A stretch of DNA of 64,000 nt. It comes from Cytophagales bacterium (GTDB lineage: Bacteria; Bacteroidota; Bacteroidia; Cytophagales; Bernardetiaceae). The notes below the pieces were generated by a model. The model worked only from the letters and a program-made list of their open reading frames with translations. It was not told the origin of the DNA and did not search any database. Made by a program: the position numbers and the translations under genes. The DNA lies in assembly GCA_004293815.1 (NCBI GenBank), contig RDZD01000019.1:1-64000 (forward strand). The letters run 5' to 3'. Positions 38,102-47,584 of this stretch are shown one piece after another (positions within the stretch are counted from its first letter, which is position 1; each line of letters starts with the position of its first letter).

Positions 38102-38143
38102 ACAAACAAGGCGCACTGCCATGTGGTAGTGCGCCTTGTTTGT
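38102..38143 (+). terminator. ligA terminator hairpin
   Basis: 19-bp stem with one G-U pair (38102-38120 with 38125-38143), tetraloop ATGT, 28 nt after the ligA stop. The 3' arm ends in TTGTTTGT, which partly replaces a T tract. Confidence 0.75.
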
Positions 38144-38289
38144 CGAGATATGAGCTTATAATATATTTTATGTTTTCTTAAACTTTTTTAAAAGTAATTG
38201 GTTTCTGCTTTATATTCAAAAAAAATAGTTCAAAAACATTTTATTTTTTGAATATTAAGGTGCTTAGTCATATTTCAACCCAAACTCGA

Positions 38290-40752
38290 ATGAATTTTTA
38301 TAGAATGTTTATAGCAGGCCTTGCTAGTTGCTTGGTATGGCTTATGCTAGGTGTTTTACCTGTTTTAGCACAGCGCACAGGTATAGTTTCTGGCTCGGTA
38401 GTGGACAAGGCTACACAAGAAAGCCTACCTGGAGTTACAATCAAAATAGAAAATACCACTAAAGGTACGCTTACAGATGAGAGCGGTCAGTTTAAACTGA
38501 CCGATGTGCCCACAGGAAGTATCAATTTGGTAGCTAGTTTTGTGGGTTACAAGGCAGAAACCAAATACAACGTTGTGATTACTTCTGGTAACATTGTTAC
38601 GCTGGTATTTGAACTTCAAGAAGAGGCTCAAGCTCTAGACGAGGTCAAGGTAACTTTTAACCGCTCTATTTCTGTGAGCAACATAGAAACACCGCTTTCT
38701 ATTCAGCGGCTCTCCACTGAAGAAATCAAGAGCAACCCTGGCGGTAACTTTGATATCTCACGTGTGATACAGAGCTTACCTGGTGTGGGCGGTACTACAG
38801 GCGGGGGTGGTTTTCGCAACGACATTGTTATACGTGGAGGTGCGCCCAACGAAAATGTGTATTATCTGGATGGCATAGAAATTCCAGTAATCAATCACTT
38901 TTCTACACAGGGTAGTGCTGGCGGCCCCACAGGGATGCTTAATGTGTCTTTTATTGAGGACGTTACACTAAGCTCGAGCAGTTTTGATGCGCGCTACGAC
39001 AACGTGATGGCTTCGGTGTTGCAGTTTAAGCAGCGCGAAGGCAACAAGGAACGTTTGCAGGGTAACTTCCGACTGAGTGGAACAGAGGCAGCATTAACCT
39101 TAGAAGGGCCTTTGTCGCCCAAAACAACGTTCTTGGCTTCTGCTCGTCGCTCTTATTTACAGCTGCTCTTCGCACTTATAGACTTACCTATCAGACCCAA
39201 TTATTGGGACTTTCAGTACAAGGTGGTACACAAAATTAATCCTAAAACAACGCTTACAGCTTTGGGCGTGGGGGCTATTGACCAGTTTAGTTTTGGTGTG
39301 CCGCGCGAAAGCACTCCCTCTAAAGAGTATGTCTTGCGCGCTACGCCGAGTATAGAGCAGTGGAACTACACTGCTGGTTTTGTGATAAAAAGGCTCATAA
39401 ATAAAGGTTATTGGGATTTAGCTCTCAGCCGTAATGACTTTAGCAATGCCATAAACCGCTTTGAAGATGGCCAAAACGGTGTGGAAGAACTCAGAATATT
39501 GAAAATACGTTCAAAAGAAACTGAGAATAAATTAAGGTTTAATCTTGTTAAAAATACAGGTGCTTGGAAACATACTTTTGGATTGGTGGCTCAGCAAGTG
39601 GCTTTCTCCAATAATATCTATAACCGTATCCGCAAAGAGCTTCGCGATTCTGCCAACAACGTTGTTCAGCCTGCAATCATTGTAGATTTTAATACAGACA
39701 TCTCTTTTGCAAGGTTTGGCGCGTTCTATCAAACCTCACGTTCTTTTCTTAAGGACAGGTTGCGCTTTTCGGCTGGCATACGTACAGATATGAATACCTT
39801 TTTGGACAAAGGCTTGAACCCGCTCGAGACGCTTTCACCGCGTGTTTCGCTCTCCTACTCGGTACTTTCTGGACTTAATTTGAATGCTTCGGTGGGACAG
39901 TATTACAAAATGCCTATTTATACTGTTTTGGGTTACCAAGACGCTAGCGGTAATTTTGTGAATAAAAACAACCGCTACACGCAGTCTACGCACTACACGG
40001 GCGGCCTCGAGTGGATACCGCGCAGTAGCACCCGCTTTACCCTTGAGGGTTTTTACAAAGACTACAATCGTTATCCTGTATCCATCAGAGATGGTATTTC
40101 TTTGGCCAATCAGGGAGGAGATTTTGGTGCTATTGGCAACGAAGCCGTTACGTCTTCGGGGCGTGGGCGTGCTTATGGTCTTGAGTTTTTCGCGCAGCAG
40201 AAGCTTATCAAGGGGATTTTTACTGTGTTTTCTTACACCTACGTGCGAAGCGAGTTTACAGGTGCAGACAAAGACCAGTTTATAGCCTCGGCTTGGGATA
40301 GTCGTCACCTTATATCGGCTCTGTTTGGTCGCAAGTTTCGCAAGGGTTGGGAAATTGGTATGAAATACCGCTTTGCAGGTGGCGCACCTTACACTCCTTT
40401 CGACCTTGTGGCTTCACAACAAAATTATGCCTCTTTTGGCGTAGGAATTTTAGACAATACCCGTCTAAACTCTGAACGTCTCAATGCCTTCAATCAATTT
40501 GACTTTAGAATTGATAAAAAATGGAACTTCAATCGCTGGACTTTTGACCTCTACATGGATGTGACTAATGCGCTTGCTACAGTAAACCCAGCTTTTCCGC
40601 AATACACTTTTGAGAGAAATGAAGATAATTCAGGTTTCAAAACAACAGATGGTCAGCCTCTAGCGCAAGATGGTAGCAATGCTGTTCCGCTTATTCTTAA
40701 TGATGAAGCCTCTACGGTTATACCCACTATCGGTTTTATCATAGAGTTTTAA
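38290..40752 (+). CDS. TonB-dependent receptor with carboxypeptidase-like N-terminal domain
   Basis: Outer-membrane TonB-dependent transporter, 820 residues from ATG 38290 (signal peptide MNFYRMFIAGLASCLVWLML..LAQ). A TTG at 38248 is a less likely start. Domains: carboxypeptidase regulatory-like beta sandwich (about 30-110, GSVVDKATQESLPGVTIKI), TonB box region, plug (about 125-230, PGVGGTTGGGGFRNDIVIRGGAPNENVYYLDG) and a beta-barrel to the C-terminal aromatic F (IPTIGFIIEF). Substrate unknown; there is no SusD gene next to it, so it belongs to the stand-alone class. Bidirectional terminator follows. Confidence 0.94.
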   Translation: MNFYRMFIAGLASCLVWLMLGVLPVLAQRTGIVSGSVVDKATQESLPGVTIKIENTTKGTLTDESGQFKLTDVPTGSINLVASFVGYKAETKYNVVITSGNIVTLVFELQEEAQALDEVKVTFNRSISVSNIETPLSIQRLSTEEIKSNPGGNFDISRVIQSLPGVGGTTGGGGFRNDIVIRGGAPNENVYYLDGIEIPVINHFSTQGSAGGPTGMLNVSFIEDVTLSSSSFDARYDNVMASVLQFKQREGNKERLQGNFRLSGTEAALTLEGPLSPKTTFLASARRSYLQLLFALIDLPIRPNYWDFQYKVVHKINPKTTLTALGVGAIDQFSFGVPRESTPSKEYVLRATPSIEQWNYTAGFVIKRLINKGYWDLALSRNDFSNAINRFEDGQNGVEELRILKIRSKETENKLRFNLVKNTGAWKHTFGLVAQQVAFSNNIYNRIRKELRDSANNVVQPAIIVDFNTDISFARFGAFYQTSRSFLKDRLRFSAGIRTDMNTFLDKGLNPLETLSPRVSLSYSVLSGLNLNASVGQYYKMPIYTVLGYQDASGNFVNKNNRYTQSTHYTGGLEWIPRSSTRFTLEGFYKDYNRYPVSIRDGISLANQGGDFGAIGNEAVTSSGRGRAYGLEFFAQQKLIKGIFTVFSYTYVRSEFTGADKDQFIASAWDSRHLISALFGRKFRKGWEIGMKYRFAGGAPYTPFDLVASQQNYASFGVGILDNTRLNSERLNAFNQFDFRIDKKWNFNRWTFDLYMDVTNALATVNPAFPQYTFERNEDNSGFKTTDGQPLAQDGSNAVPLILNDEASTVIPTIGFIIEF

Positions 40753-40774
40753 GACAAAAGGAAATCTTTAACAT

Positions 40775-40812
40775 AAAAAAAGTGCCTCAAATTTTTTTGA
40801 GGCACTTTTTTT
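40775..40812. terminator. bidirectional terminator
   Basis: 17-bp stem (40775-40791 with 40796-40812) with A-run and T-run as its base, separating the TonB receptor gene (plus) and the OmpA-like gene (minus). Confidence 0.88.
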
Positions 40813-40832
40813 ATCAGAGATTCTAATTTTTT

Positions 40833-42035
40833 TTATTCGTGAATATCATAGCCAAAACGCTTGGTGATGTAAATATGTACTTGATGCATATTAGCCATGT
40901 CCGATTCTGTTTCGGGTGAAGTGATGGTACAGTCAGCCCCAAAGCTAATTTTTGAGATTCTTTCGCTTTCAATGGCGTTTTTCTTTAAGTACTTGCTCAT
41001 TCGCCATGCACGATTTTGTGCTTGGTTGATTTGAACATTCATATCTAAGCTGTCTTGAGGGTTTACCATCGCACTCACCTCAATAGAGGTTCCCTCTTGT
41101 TTGCTCAAGAAATCTAAAATTTCATTGATTTGATTCTTTTGCGTTCTGTTTAGCTTGGTTTGTTTGGGTTCAAAGTACAACACATGCTTGGCTAAGCACT
41201 TCACATCTTGTTGTCCTTTGGCGTTGGGGCCAGAGGCTAAAATAGGCTCTTCATTTTGCTCTTTTTCAAAGAAAAAAATGGTTTGGCGTGGTGTATTTTC
41301 AGCTTTGGTGAGTAATTCTTCTATCAATTTGATATTGCCTACTTGTATGGCAGAATCTATAAGACTCACCAGCGGGTCATAGTATGAATCAGAGGTTTCT
41401 TCTTGGCTAACATTTTGATTTTCATTAGTTTCTGTTTCCATAGCTGCGCTCGCCATAGCCATATTGTCTTGGTTTTCATAGCTAACTAAGTAGTCGATGA
41501 ACTCTACCATGAAGTCGTATTTCACTTTTTCTAGGGCGTTGGATTCATCAAAAAGCTTCACGATACGCTGAGTACCATTCTGTTCGTAGGTTTGCTGGCC
41601 AATAGAGTTGCCGAGCAGATTGATGGTTTCAAAATAAATATCTTTCTGAATATCAATGTGGTATGTGCGAGCTGGTACATACAAATCAAACTGATAGGGT
41701 TTATAGCCTTCTAGTTCTACCAACACCCGATAGTTGCGCTGGGGCGACAAAAGCATAAAGAACTTACCATCCACACTGTCTGGTTTATACACATAAGGCT
41801 GCTCTATATACGACTGAGCGTCTATAACGCTAAGCTTGGCTTGTGCTGGCACTTTGTTGTTAAAAGCCTTTATCTGCCCTTTTATCATAGTAAAGATAAC
41901 TTGCTGAGGACGTGCAAAGGAATCAATAGTGGCCAAATCACTGGTTGGGGTTTGAATGCGGAGAGAGTCTTGCGCACGTAGGACGTGGGCGCATAGGCAA
42001 ACAGTCAGCAAACATAAAACGTTGAAAACGCGCAT
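40833..42035 (-). CDS. exported OmpA-like protein with CRD-type domain
   Basis: A 400-residue envelope protein with signal peptide (MRVFNVLCLLTVCLCAHVLRAQ). Residues about 50-130 form a carboxypeptidase regulatory-like beta domain (IKGQIKAFNNKVPAQAKLSV ... YRVLVELEGYKPYQF). A linker rich in Asn/Gln/Glu follows, then a C-terminal OmpA-like domain (about 285-400: KHVLYFEPKQTKLNRTQ, AQNRAWRMSKYLKK, ISFGADC). The peptidoglycan-binding signature of canonical OmpA is degenerate here: the TD/R pair is replaced (VSAMVNPQDSLDMN), so peptidoglycan anchoring is doubtful. It resembles the 667-aa OmpA protein in domain order without the propeller. Confidence 0.85.
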   Translation of the reverse strand: MRVFNVLCLLTVCLCAHVLRAQDSLRIQTPTSDLATIDSFARPQQVIFTMIKGQIKAFNNKVPAQAKLSVIDAQSYIEQPYVYKPDSVDGKFFMLLSPQRNYRVLVELEGYKPYQFDLYVPARTYHIDIQKDIYFETINLLGNSIGQQTYEQNGTQRIVKLFDESNALEKVKYDFMVEFIDYLVSYENQDNMAMASAAMETETNENQNVSQEETSDSYYDPLVSLIDSAIQVGNIKLIEELLTKAENTPRQTIFFFEKEQNEEPILASGPNAKGQQDVKCLAKHVLYFEPKQTKLNRTQKNQINEILDFLSKQEGTSIEVSAMVNPQDSLDMNVQINQAQNRAWRMSKYLKKNAIESERISKISFGADCTITSPETESDMANMHQVHIYITKRFGYDIHE

Positions 42036-42455
42036 AGCTCTGTATGGATTTCTAAAAGAAATAATCCAATAAATATAGTCTGTCTGTAGAGAAACGTTGT
42101 TTTATTTTAAATTTTGATGGTTTAATTTGTGACATGCACAGATAAGGTATCTGCAAATGTAGCTCATTTTAATGCAAAATATCAAACAAGTACTGAGGTC
42201 TTGGGTATAGCAGTATGCGCAACAAGACACCTTTAAAAGTAGCACAATAACAATGCCTATGCGCTTTTGATAGGCTAGATTGTATGGGGCAGAAGCCTAA
42301 GACTCGACGAATAATCGTTTTTTTTCGGTAAAAAATTACTGACGTTTTAGGTGGCTCGTGTGCTGTGTATTTAAAAACACTTTTTGTATATTCGCATCTG
42401 TTTTACAAGGCGCAGGACAACTTGGAGCTCCGCAAGCTATTTTGATACCCAGTTT
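42036..42455. other. intergenic region between divergent genes
   Basis: About 420 nt with no RNA gene. It contains the minus-strand promoter candidate at 42154-42186 for the OmpA-like gene. An in-frame extension of the methyltransferase to 42384 is possible but lacks family resemblance. Nothing else was seen. Confidence 0.45.
42154..42186 (-). promoter_or_regulatory. promoter of the CRD-OmpA gene
   Basis: Minus-strand TTTG (42183-42186), 21-nt spacer and TACATTTG (42154-42161). Start point near 42147, leader about 112 nt to ATG 42035. Confidence 0.5.
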
Positions 42456-43304
42456 ATGAAAAAAATTTTAAAGCTGTTGTTACCCCCTATTTTTGTGCTT
42501 ATTTGGCAAAAATTGACCAATGCAAATGCTCAGCCCCAAGCTCCAAGAATTGCGGAGGGTTTGGAGGTGGTAGCAAGCTTAGAACTTGCCCAAAAGCTTT
42601 CAAAGGGATACGATGATGAAGTTATTCTGGCTAAGTATTTGGCATCTACACAAGCTGTACTCTCTGGAAAAGCTCTTTTTGAGCGCGATACGGTACTTTT
42701 TCAGGAACCAGAATTATCACTTCATATTTTGGCTTGTTTGGAGCACATTCAAAATTTTTATAAACAACCCCTTCATGTGCTAGACTTTGGGGGCGCGCTG
42801 GGGAGTTTTTTTATCCAACACCGCACTTATTTTGAGCAAAAACAGTGGCCTTTGCTCTGGACTGTGGTAGAGCAGCCACATTTTGTAGAAGCTGGAAAAA
42901 AATATTTGTCCGAGTTGCCTATTTTTTTTGAAGAAAGCATTCTTTCTGCTAAAAACCGACAGCCTATGGCAAATGTGCTTTTTCTGTCAGGCGTATTGCC
43001 TTATCTTCCAGAGCCTTTAAAGTGGTTAGAAGAGACCTTGAAAAATTTTGATTTTCAATTTGTTATTATTGACAGAACGCTCTTTTCTGCTAACAATCAG
43101 CCTTATTTCTGCGTTCAGCATGTTCCAGAGCACATTTATCCATCTTCTTACCCTTGTTCGGTATTGAGTAAATCGGCTCTTTATGCGGTCTTATCTTCGC
43201 ATTACAGGCTGCTCACATCCATTAAAAGCACTGTAGATTATCCTGAGCAGCTTTCAAATGGCATTATGGCTAACTACGAAGGAGGCTTCTGGGTAAAGAA
43301 ATAA
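42456..43304 (+). CDS. putative methyltransferase, TIGR04325-like
   Basis: A 282-residue protein of the putative methyltransferase family TIGR04325 (LIC12133-like), often in surface-polysaccharide loci. After a hydrophobic start (LLLPPIFVLIWQK) come the LGS block SKGYDDEVILAKY, the SAM-site strand VLDFGGALGSFF and W-T-V-V-E-Q-P-H, and a tail IIDRTLFS. No sugar-biosynthesis genes surround it. ATG 42456 is preferred to the earlier ATG 42384, whose extra residues have no resemblance. Substrate unknown. Confidence 0.82.
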   Translation: MKKILKLLLPPIFVLIWQKLTNANAQPQAPRIAEGLEVVASLELAQKLSKGYDDEVILAKYLASTQAVLSGKALFERDTVLFQEPELSLHILACLEHIQNFYKQPLHVLDFGGALGSFFIQHRTYFEQKQWPLLWTVVEQPHFVEAGKKYLSELPIFFEESILSAKNRQPMANVLFLSGVLPYLPEPLKWLEETLKNFDFQFVIIDRTLFSANNQPYFCVQHVPEHIYPSSYPCSVLSKSALYAVLSSHYRLLTSIKSTVDYPEQLSNGIMANYEGGFWVKK

Positions 43305-43529
43305 AGGGACAGCCTTCAAAAACTAATTTTTTTTAAATCTGCGCTCATTTTCTTATCTTGCTTATGGCTTATTTTGCTTGTGCGAAAGTTAAGGCAAAAA
43401 TAAAGCTTACTTTTTTAATGTACTTTTTTGACTAAAAAGTCAATAAAATTTGACTCAAAGGCATCATGTTTCAGGATTTCGTTATGTAGAATCTATCTTT
43501 TTTTGAAAAATACACATATACTTGATTTT

Positions 43530-43565
43530 ATGGCTTTTATCTCTTACGTTTGCGGCGTGGGGTGA
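43530..43565 (+). CDS. candidate leader peptide (11 aa) overlapping terminator
   Basis: ATG at 43530 starts the peptide MAFISYVCGVG, ending in TGA (43563-43565). Its last codons lie inside the 5' arm of the hairpin at 43552-43575. A ribosome on this frame would open the stem, the geometry of translation-coupled attenuation. No recognisable ribosome-binding site or codon bias toward one amino acid is present, so this remains a suggestion. Confidence 0.25.
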   Translation: MAFISYVCGVG

Positions 43566-43587
43566 TGCACGCCGCCTTGCTTTTTTT
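43552..43587 (+). terminator. intrinsic terminator upstream of lipoprotein gene
   Basis: 8-bp GC stem (43552-43559 with 43568-43575), 8-nt loop, then TTGC and seven T. It is 250 nt after the methyltransferase stop and 36 nt before the lipoprotein ATG, so it may terminate the former or act as an attenuator for the latter. Confidence 0.75.
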
Positions 43588-43622
43588 AATTTTTATTCAA
43601 ATCAATTTAAACAAACCATGTT

Positions 43623-44249
43623 ATGAGATTTAGAATCTTAAACACTTGGCTTTTGGTGACGGCTGTCATCGCGAGCCTCAGCTTGCCCAGCTGCAAAAAA
43701 GACCAGCCCGTGGAGCCAGTGCTGCCGCCCACCGAAGACTACGGCGAACCCAAAGACACCACCCTCTACAAACCCTCGCCTGATAGACACAGCTACTGCA
43801 AAGACGGCGAGCAGCTAGACATTAAAACAGTGGAAGAGTTTCAAAAGCTACTCCGAAGCTGCGAGTGGTGGGCTGTGGCTGCGTATGAAAACGTAGCTAG
43901 GCGCGAACCACCTGCAAGCCTAGACCCTCTGGTGATAGTGGAGAACGAGCCGTATAAGCAAAAATTACAGTTTAACAAAGATTCTATCATCACTGTTAAG
44001 CTGTATGACCTAGACAGTCTAGGTAGAGAAAAGCTAAGGTATTCTTATGACTTGAAGTACAGCGTTATGCTTTCTCCTGAAGGCAAGTTTGCTGCGCGTG
44101 TACTTATACCTAGTAAGCACCCTAACGGGACACCTAAGTTTGAACCTCGGTACTACTACTTTTGTGATGAAAGTAAGCTTGTCTCAGATAATACTTATAT
44201 GGCACCAGAGTTTCAATTTATTTATTACACCGTTTTCCTTCGCGATTAA
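43623..44249 (+). CDS. lipoprotein of unknown function
   Basis: A 208-residue lipoprotein: basic start, hydrophobic core and lipobox SLPSC with Cys24. A Pro/Glu/Asp-rich linker (KKDQPVEPVLPPTED) leads to a domain with CKDGEQLDIKTVEEFQKLLRSCEWWAV. The two Cys may form a disulphide. Not recognised. It is 30 nt before the M43 protease gene, probably one transcript. The codon use of the linker is GC-rich (38 of 60 bases in 43681-43740), unlike its upstream neighbour. Confidence 0.75.
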   Translation: MRFRILNTWLLVTAVIASLSLPSCKKDQPVEPVLPPTEDYGEPKDTTLYKPSPDRHSYCKDGEQLDIKTVEEFQKLLRSCEWWAVAAYENVARREPPASLDPLVIVENEPYKQKLQFNKDSIITVKLYDLDSLGREKLRYSYDLKYSVMLSPEGKFAARVLIPSKHPNGTPKFEPRYYYFCDESKLVSDNTYMAPEFQFIYYTVFLRD

Positions 44250-44279
44250 AATTTCTTAAACTTAAAATCTTTCAAAACG

Positions 44280-46170
44280 ATGAAAAACTTTCAAATCATT
44301 TGCCTGTTTTTGGCATGTTTGTTGATGGGGGGGGGGTAGATTATTCGCCCAAGGCGAGTGTGGCACTCATGTAGATCCCGCCACTTATGAGGCCATGCGC
44401 CAAGAGGTGCTGGAACTCATGAAAAACAAACGCAGTCTTTCGGACTGCGAGTCGCCTTACTACGACTGCCCTGATTATGAATACTACATTCCCGTAGTAT
44501 TCCACATCGTACAAAATCAGGCTGATGTCCTGGCTTATCCCATTACTGAGGCCATGCTAGATATGCTCATCATAGAGCTGAACCAAGTTTTTGCTGGCAC
44601 TCACCCCGCACAAACCGTCCTAGACCCCGACTTCGCCCCTGTTTTTGCAGGCAACACGGGTATACGCTTCGTGAGAGCGGCCGTAGATCCCAATGGCGAC
44701 CCCCACAGCGGCATACAACGCAGAACCACTTACAAGGAAGGGTTTAGACTTGACAACTACGGGCCTACTGACCCAGATACTGAGCCTGATGCCATAAATC
44801 ATCCGGATATAGTCAAATACGAAGCCAGTGGCGGTTTAGATGCTTGGCCCCGTACCGAGTTTTTGAACGTTTGGATATGCAATTTGATAGGAACCACTGC
44901 TCAGGGTTATGCGACTTTCCCTAAATGGGATTTGGTGCGTCCTCAACTTTCGGGTATTGTGCTGCGCTCGAGCATGTTTGCGGCGAGCACCATTCCTACC
45001 ATGCTGACAGCGCATGAGATAGGGCATTGGTTTGGTTTGTCCCATACTTTTGAAGGCTTCTGTCTTGAAGGCTGTGAATATATTTACGGCGACCTCTGCG
45101 CCGATACACCTAGAGATGCGTTTTCTTACAGCCTTTGCATAACTCCTTCATATAACTGCGATAACAAGAATATGAACGAAAACATCATGGACTATTCGGC
45201 CTGTCAAAAAATGTTTACACTAGAGCAGCTTGACCGTATGAGGTGTCAAATGAGTGTTTACCGAGGCTCCTTCGCATTGACACCTGGCTGGCCTTGTGTG
45301 AGTGTTTTGTCTGGGGTCAAGTTTACGCCTGAGACCAGCACCGCGCCCATTTGCTTTGGCGAGAGTTATACCGTAGCTACCTCCCCGCACGCGGGCTACA
45401 CCTACGAGTGGGAAGTTTTGCCAGCTGGCGTGGCCACTTTCACCACTTCTTCGCCCATAGCCAACGTTATGACTCTTACCAACGTCAGTTATACGCATAA
45501 TGACGAGGTTACCATTCGTTTGCGTATGAAACTCTTGGAACCTATACCTGGCATAACGCCTTGCGGTACGGGGCGTTGGTTCGAGCAAAAGGTTTGGTTT
45601 GGTGCGCCAGCCGTTCCCGTCACCACCAGCTCAACCATTGCTAGCAGCACCCCGAATCTTTGGAAGATTTGCAACCCTCAGCAAGTGCACACCTTTACAG
45701 CCAATGCGATGGGCTATCCACCTGGCCTTGTGTCGGGCCTCACTTACGCATGGGTGGTGTCAGGTGGTACTATTCTTAGCGGTGCTGGCACAAACAGCAT
45801 CACGGTAAAATGGGCACCTTCTGTTCCAGTGGGGGCTTTGGGTACCATCAAAGTAACGACAACTAGCAGCTGTGGCAGCCGATCGGATACGGATGTATGG
45901 GTCAAAGAATGCCCTGTGGGCGGACGTATGGCCTCGCTTTCACCCAACCCTGCCAGCGGACAAGTTGCGGTAACGTTGCGCGACGAGATAGTGATGTCGC
46001 CAAATGGTTTGCAGATTACGGTAAGAGACATGATAGGCTCTACCAAATTTTTTCTTACCTCTTTCGAACGCCAAACAACTTTGGATATCAGCAGTTTGCA
46101 AACAGGTCTCTACATAGTTACCATACAAAACGGTCAGGAATCCGAAGAGCTGCGTTTGGTCGTAGAATAA
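44280..46170 (+). CDS. secreted M43 metalloprotease with T9SS domain, frameshifted at poly-G
   Basis: Secreted zinc protease of the M43 (pappalysin/cytophagalysin) family. ATG 44280 begins a perfect signal peptide (MKNFQIICLFLACLLMGGG) that stops at TAG 44337-44339 after a run of ten G (44327-44336). One G fewer joins it to RLFAQGECGTH and the long open frame that continues uninterrupted to 46170. The body has the zinc site HEIGHWFGLSH (45013-45045), Met-turn NIMDYSAC, PKD-like beta domains and a C-terminal type A sorting domain (SLSPNPASGQVAVTL, ISSLQTGLYIVTIQNG). Thus the sequence as given encodes no exported protease unless G count or slippage changes; without it the first usable ATG is 44395 and lacks a signal. 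Upstream lipoprotein is co-oriented. Confidence 0.85.
44327..44336 (+). repeat. homopolymer run of ten G in the protease signal peptide
   Basis: A G10 tract interrupts the reading frame after the codon for Met16 of the M43 protease. Length changes of one base switch between the full protein (nine G) and truncation after 19 residues (ten G). Such tracts are known slippage sites in phase-variable genes, but also known sites of sequencing error. Confidence 0.85.
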
Positions 46171-46204
46171 GTCTTTCTTAAATCAGACTGAAACCTTTAT
46201 ATCC

Positions 46205-46235
46205 ACCGCCCGATGCCGCTGAGGTGTTGGGCGGT
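46205..46235 (+). terminator. hairpin after protease gene
   Basis: 7-bp GC-rich stem (46205-46211 with 46229-46235), 17-nt loop, starting 34 nt after the stop. No T tract follows, so the terminator role is weakly supported. Confidence 0.35.
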
Positions 46236-46296
46236 AGGGGATAAGTCTTCTCCCCACTAGCCTAGAACTGAACCCCTCCTAGTTGGACATCAGGAA

Positions 46297-47505
46297 TTAG
46301 TTTTCGGGATAAAGCAAATACTTTTTTCTCATGACTCTGTAGCGATTCAAGTCTTTCTGCCACGTTTGTCTGATTTCAGCTTCGGTCATGCCCTTTTGAA
46401 TGCAGATGCGTAGAGTACTGTCACCTGCCAGCTTATCAAAAAATGGAGTAAAAAACTGAGCCTTTTCTGGATATTGCTCATAAGCCTTGAGAAGGTAGCT
46501 GATGTCTAACTTCTGGAGCGGGGCAGTGAGGTGGCTAAGGTCTGTGCCATAGCAAATTTGATTTTCAAAAATGGGCTTTTTATTGCCCTCGTCAGCTTTA
46601 GGTACAAACGAAAACTGGTTTTGGGGTAAGTTAGGGTGCCCAAAAATTCTAAAAGACAGAGGCGTACCGCGACCCACCGAAAGCGGCGTGCCTTCAAACA
46701 AGCACAAAGAAGGATAAAGCCATATAGCCGCACTGTCTTTGAGGTTTGGTGAGGGACGAACGGGCAATATATAGGGCGTTTGGTGGGTGTAGTTTTTGCA
46801 ATGAATAAGCTTTAATTCGCATTGTAGGCCATTCCTAAGCCACTTTTCACCATTAATCATTTGAGCTAGCTCTGCTACAGTCAAGCCATGAACAATGGGT
46901 ATGGGGTGAACACCCACAAAAGAGCTAAAACCTTGCTGGCGAATGGGGCCATCTACGTAGTGTCCGTTTGGGTTTGGACGATCCAATACAATGAGAGGTT
47001 TGTTGTGTTCGGCACAGGCCTCCATGAGATAGTGCAAGGTGCTGATGTAGGTGTAGAACCTTGCGCCCACGTCCTGAATGTCAAAAAGCAGAATGTCTAA
47101 ATCCTTGATGTATTCGGGCTTGGGCTTTTTGTCCTGACCGTAAAGCGACATGAGCGGAATCTTGGTTTGTGGGTCAATACCGTTCTTGACGTGTTCGCCC
47201 GCATCGGCGGTTCCTCTAAAGCCGTGCTCGGGGACAAAAATGCGTGTGATGTTGATGTTTTGCTGGCGCAGAAAATCTACGAGGTGGGTTTTGGAATCGT
47301 ATATGGCTGTCTGGTTGAGCACCAAGCCTACTTTTTTGCCTTTAAGCCATTCCACATACAAATGGTCTTGCTGTGCGCCCGTGCGCAGAGTCGTTTGCTG
47401 AACTTGCGCTGCCTGCTGGCGGTTGTTTTGCGAGGAGGATTTACCCACTCCACAAGCAGCTACCAAAAGCGATAAAAGACTGAAAACAAGCAGAGGTTGT
47501 AGCAT
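46297..47505 (-). CDS. namZ: exo-beta-N-acetylmuramidase NamZ-like lipoprotein (DUF1343)
   Basis: Lipoprotein of 402 residues in the DUF1343 family, whose Bacillus and Tannerella members are exo-N-acetylmuramidases that remove MurNAc from peptidoglycan fragments. N-terminus: hydrophobic core and lipobox LVAAC (Cys18). Family blocks: GKKVGLVLNQTA, FVPEHGFRGTADAGEH, PLMSLYGQ, DILLFDIQDVGARFYTYIST, VLDRPNPNG and SVGRGTPLSFRIFG. It could serve cell-wall recycling or scavenging. The acyl-CoA dehydrogenase gene ends about 80 nt upstream with a terminator between, so it is probably separately transcribed. Confidence 0.9.
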   Translation of the reverse strand: MLQPLLVFSLLSLLVAACGVGKSSSQNNRQQAAQVQQTTLRTGAQQDHLYVEWLKGKKVGLVLNQTAIYDSKTHLVDFLRQQNINITRIFVPEHGFRGTADAGEHVKNGIDPQTKIPLMSLYGQDKKPKPEYIKDLDILLFDIQDVGARFYTYISTLHYLMEACAEHNKPLIVLDRPNPNGHYVDGPIRQQGFSSFVGVHPIPIVHGLTVAELAQMINGEKWLRNGLQCELKLIHCKNYTHQTPYILPVRPSPNLKDSAAIWLYPSLCLFEGTPLSVGRGTPLSFRIFGHPNLPQNQFSFVPKADEGNKKPIFENQICYGTDLSHLTAPLQKLDISYLLKAYEQYPEKAQFFTPFFDKLAGDSTLRICIQKGMTEAEIRQTWQKDLNRYRVMRKKYLLYPEN

Positions 47506-47530
47506 GGGTAAGCACAGATAAACGGTAAAA

Positions 47531-47570
47531 AAAATTGTGGCATTGCAGTTTTCCGCAATGCCACAATTTT
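47531..47570 (-). terminator. terminator after acyl-CoA dehydrogenase gene
   Basis: 16-bp perfect stem (47531-47546 with 47555-47570), 8-nt loop, with T residues at the 3' side on the minus strand, 15 nt beyond the stop at 47585. Confidence 0.85.
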
Positions 47571-47584
47571 AAATTGGGTAAAAT

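Larger units (their letters stand above)
43305..43622 (+). other. intergenic region with attenuator-like arrangement
   Basis: About 320 nt without a long gene. The right end carries a GC-rich hairpin followed by T residues (43552-43587) overlapped by an 11-codon frame (43530-43565). The rest is AT-rich. See the corresponding entries. Confidence 0.45.

Noticed and set aside
43459-43530. Riboswitch upstream of the lipoprotein gene
   Set aside because: The 5' part shows no conserved riboswitch elements; only the terminator and short frame are supported.
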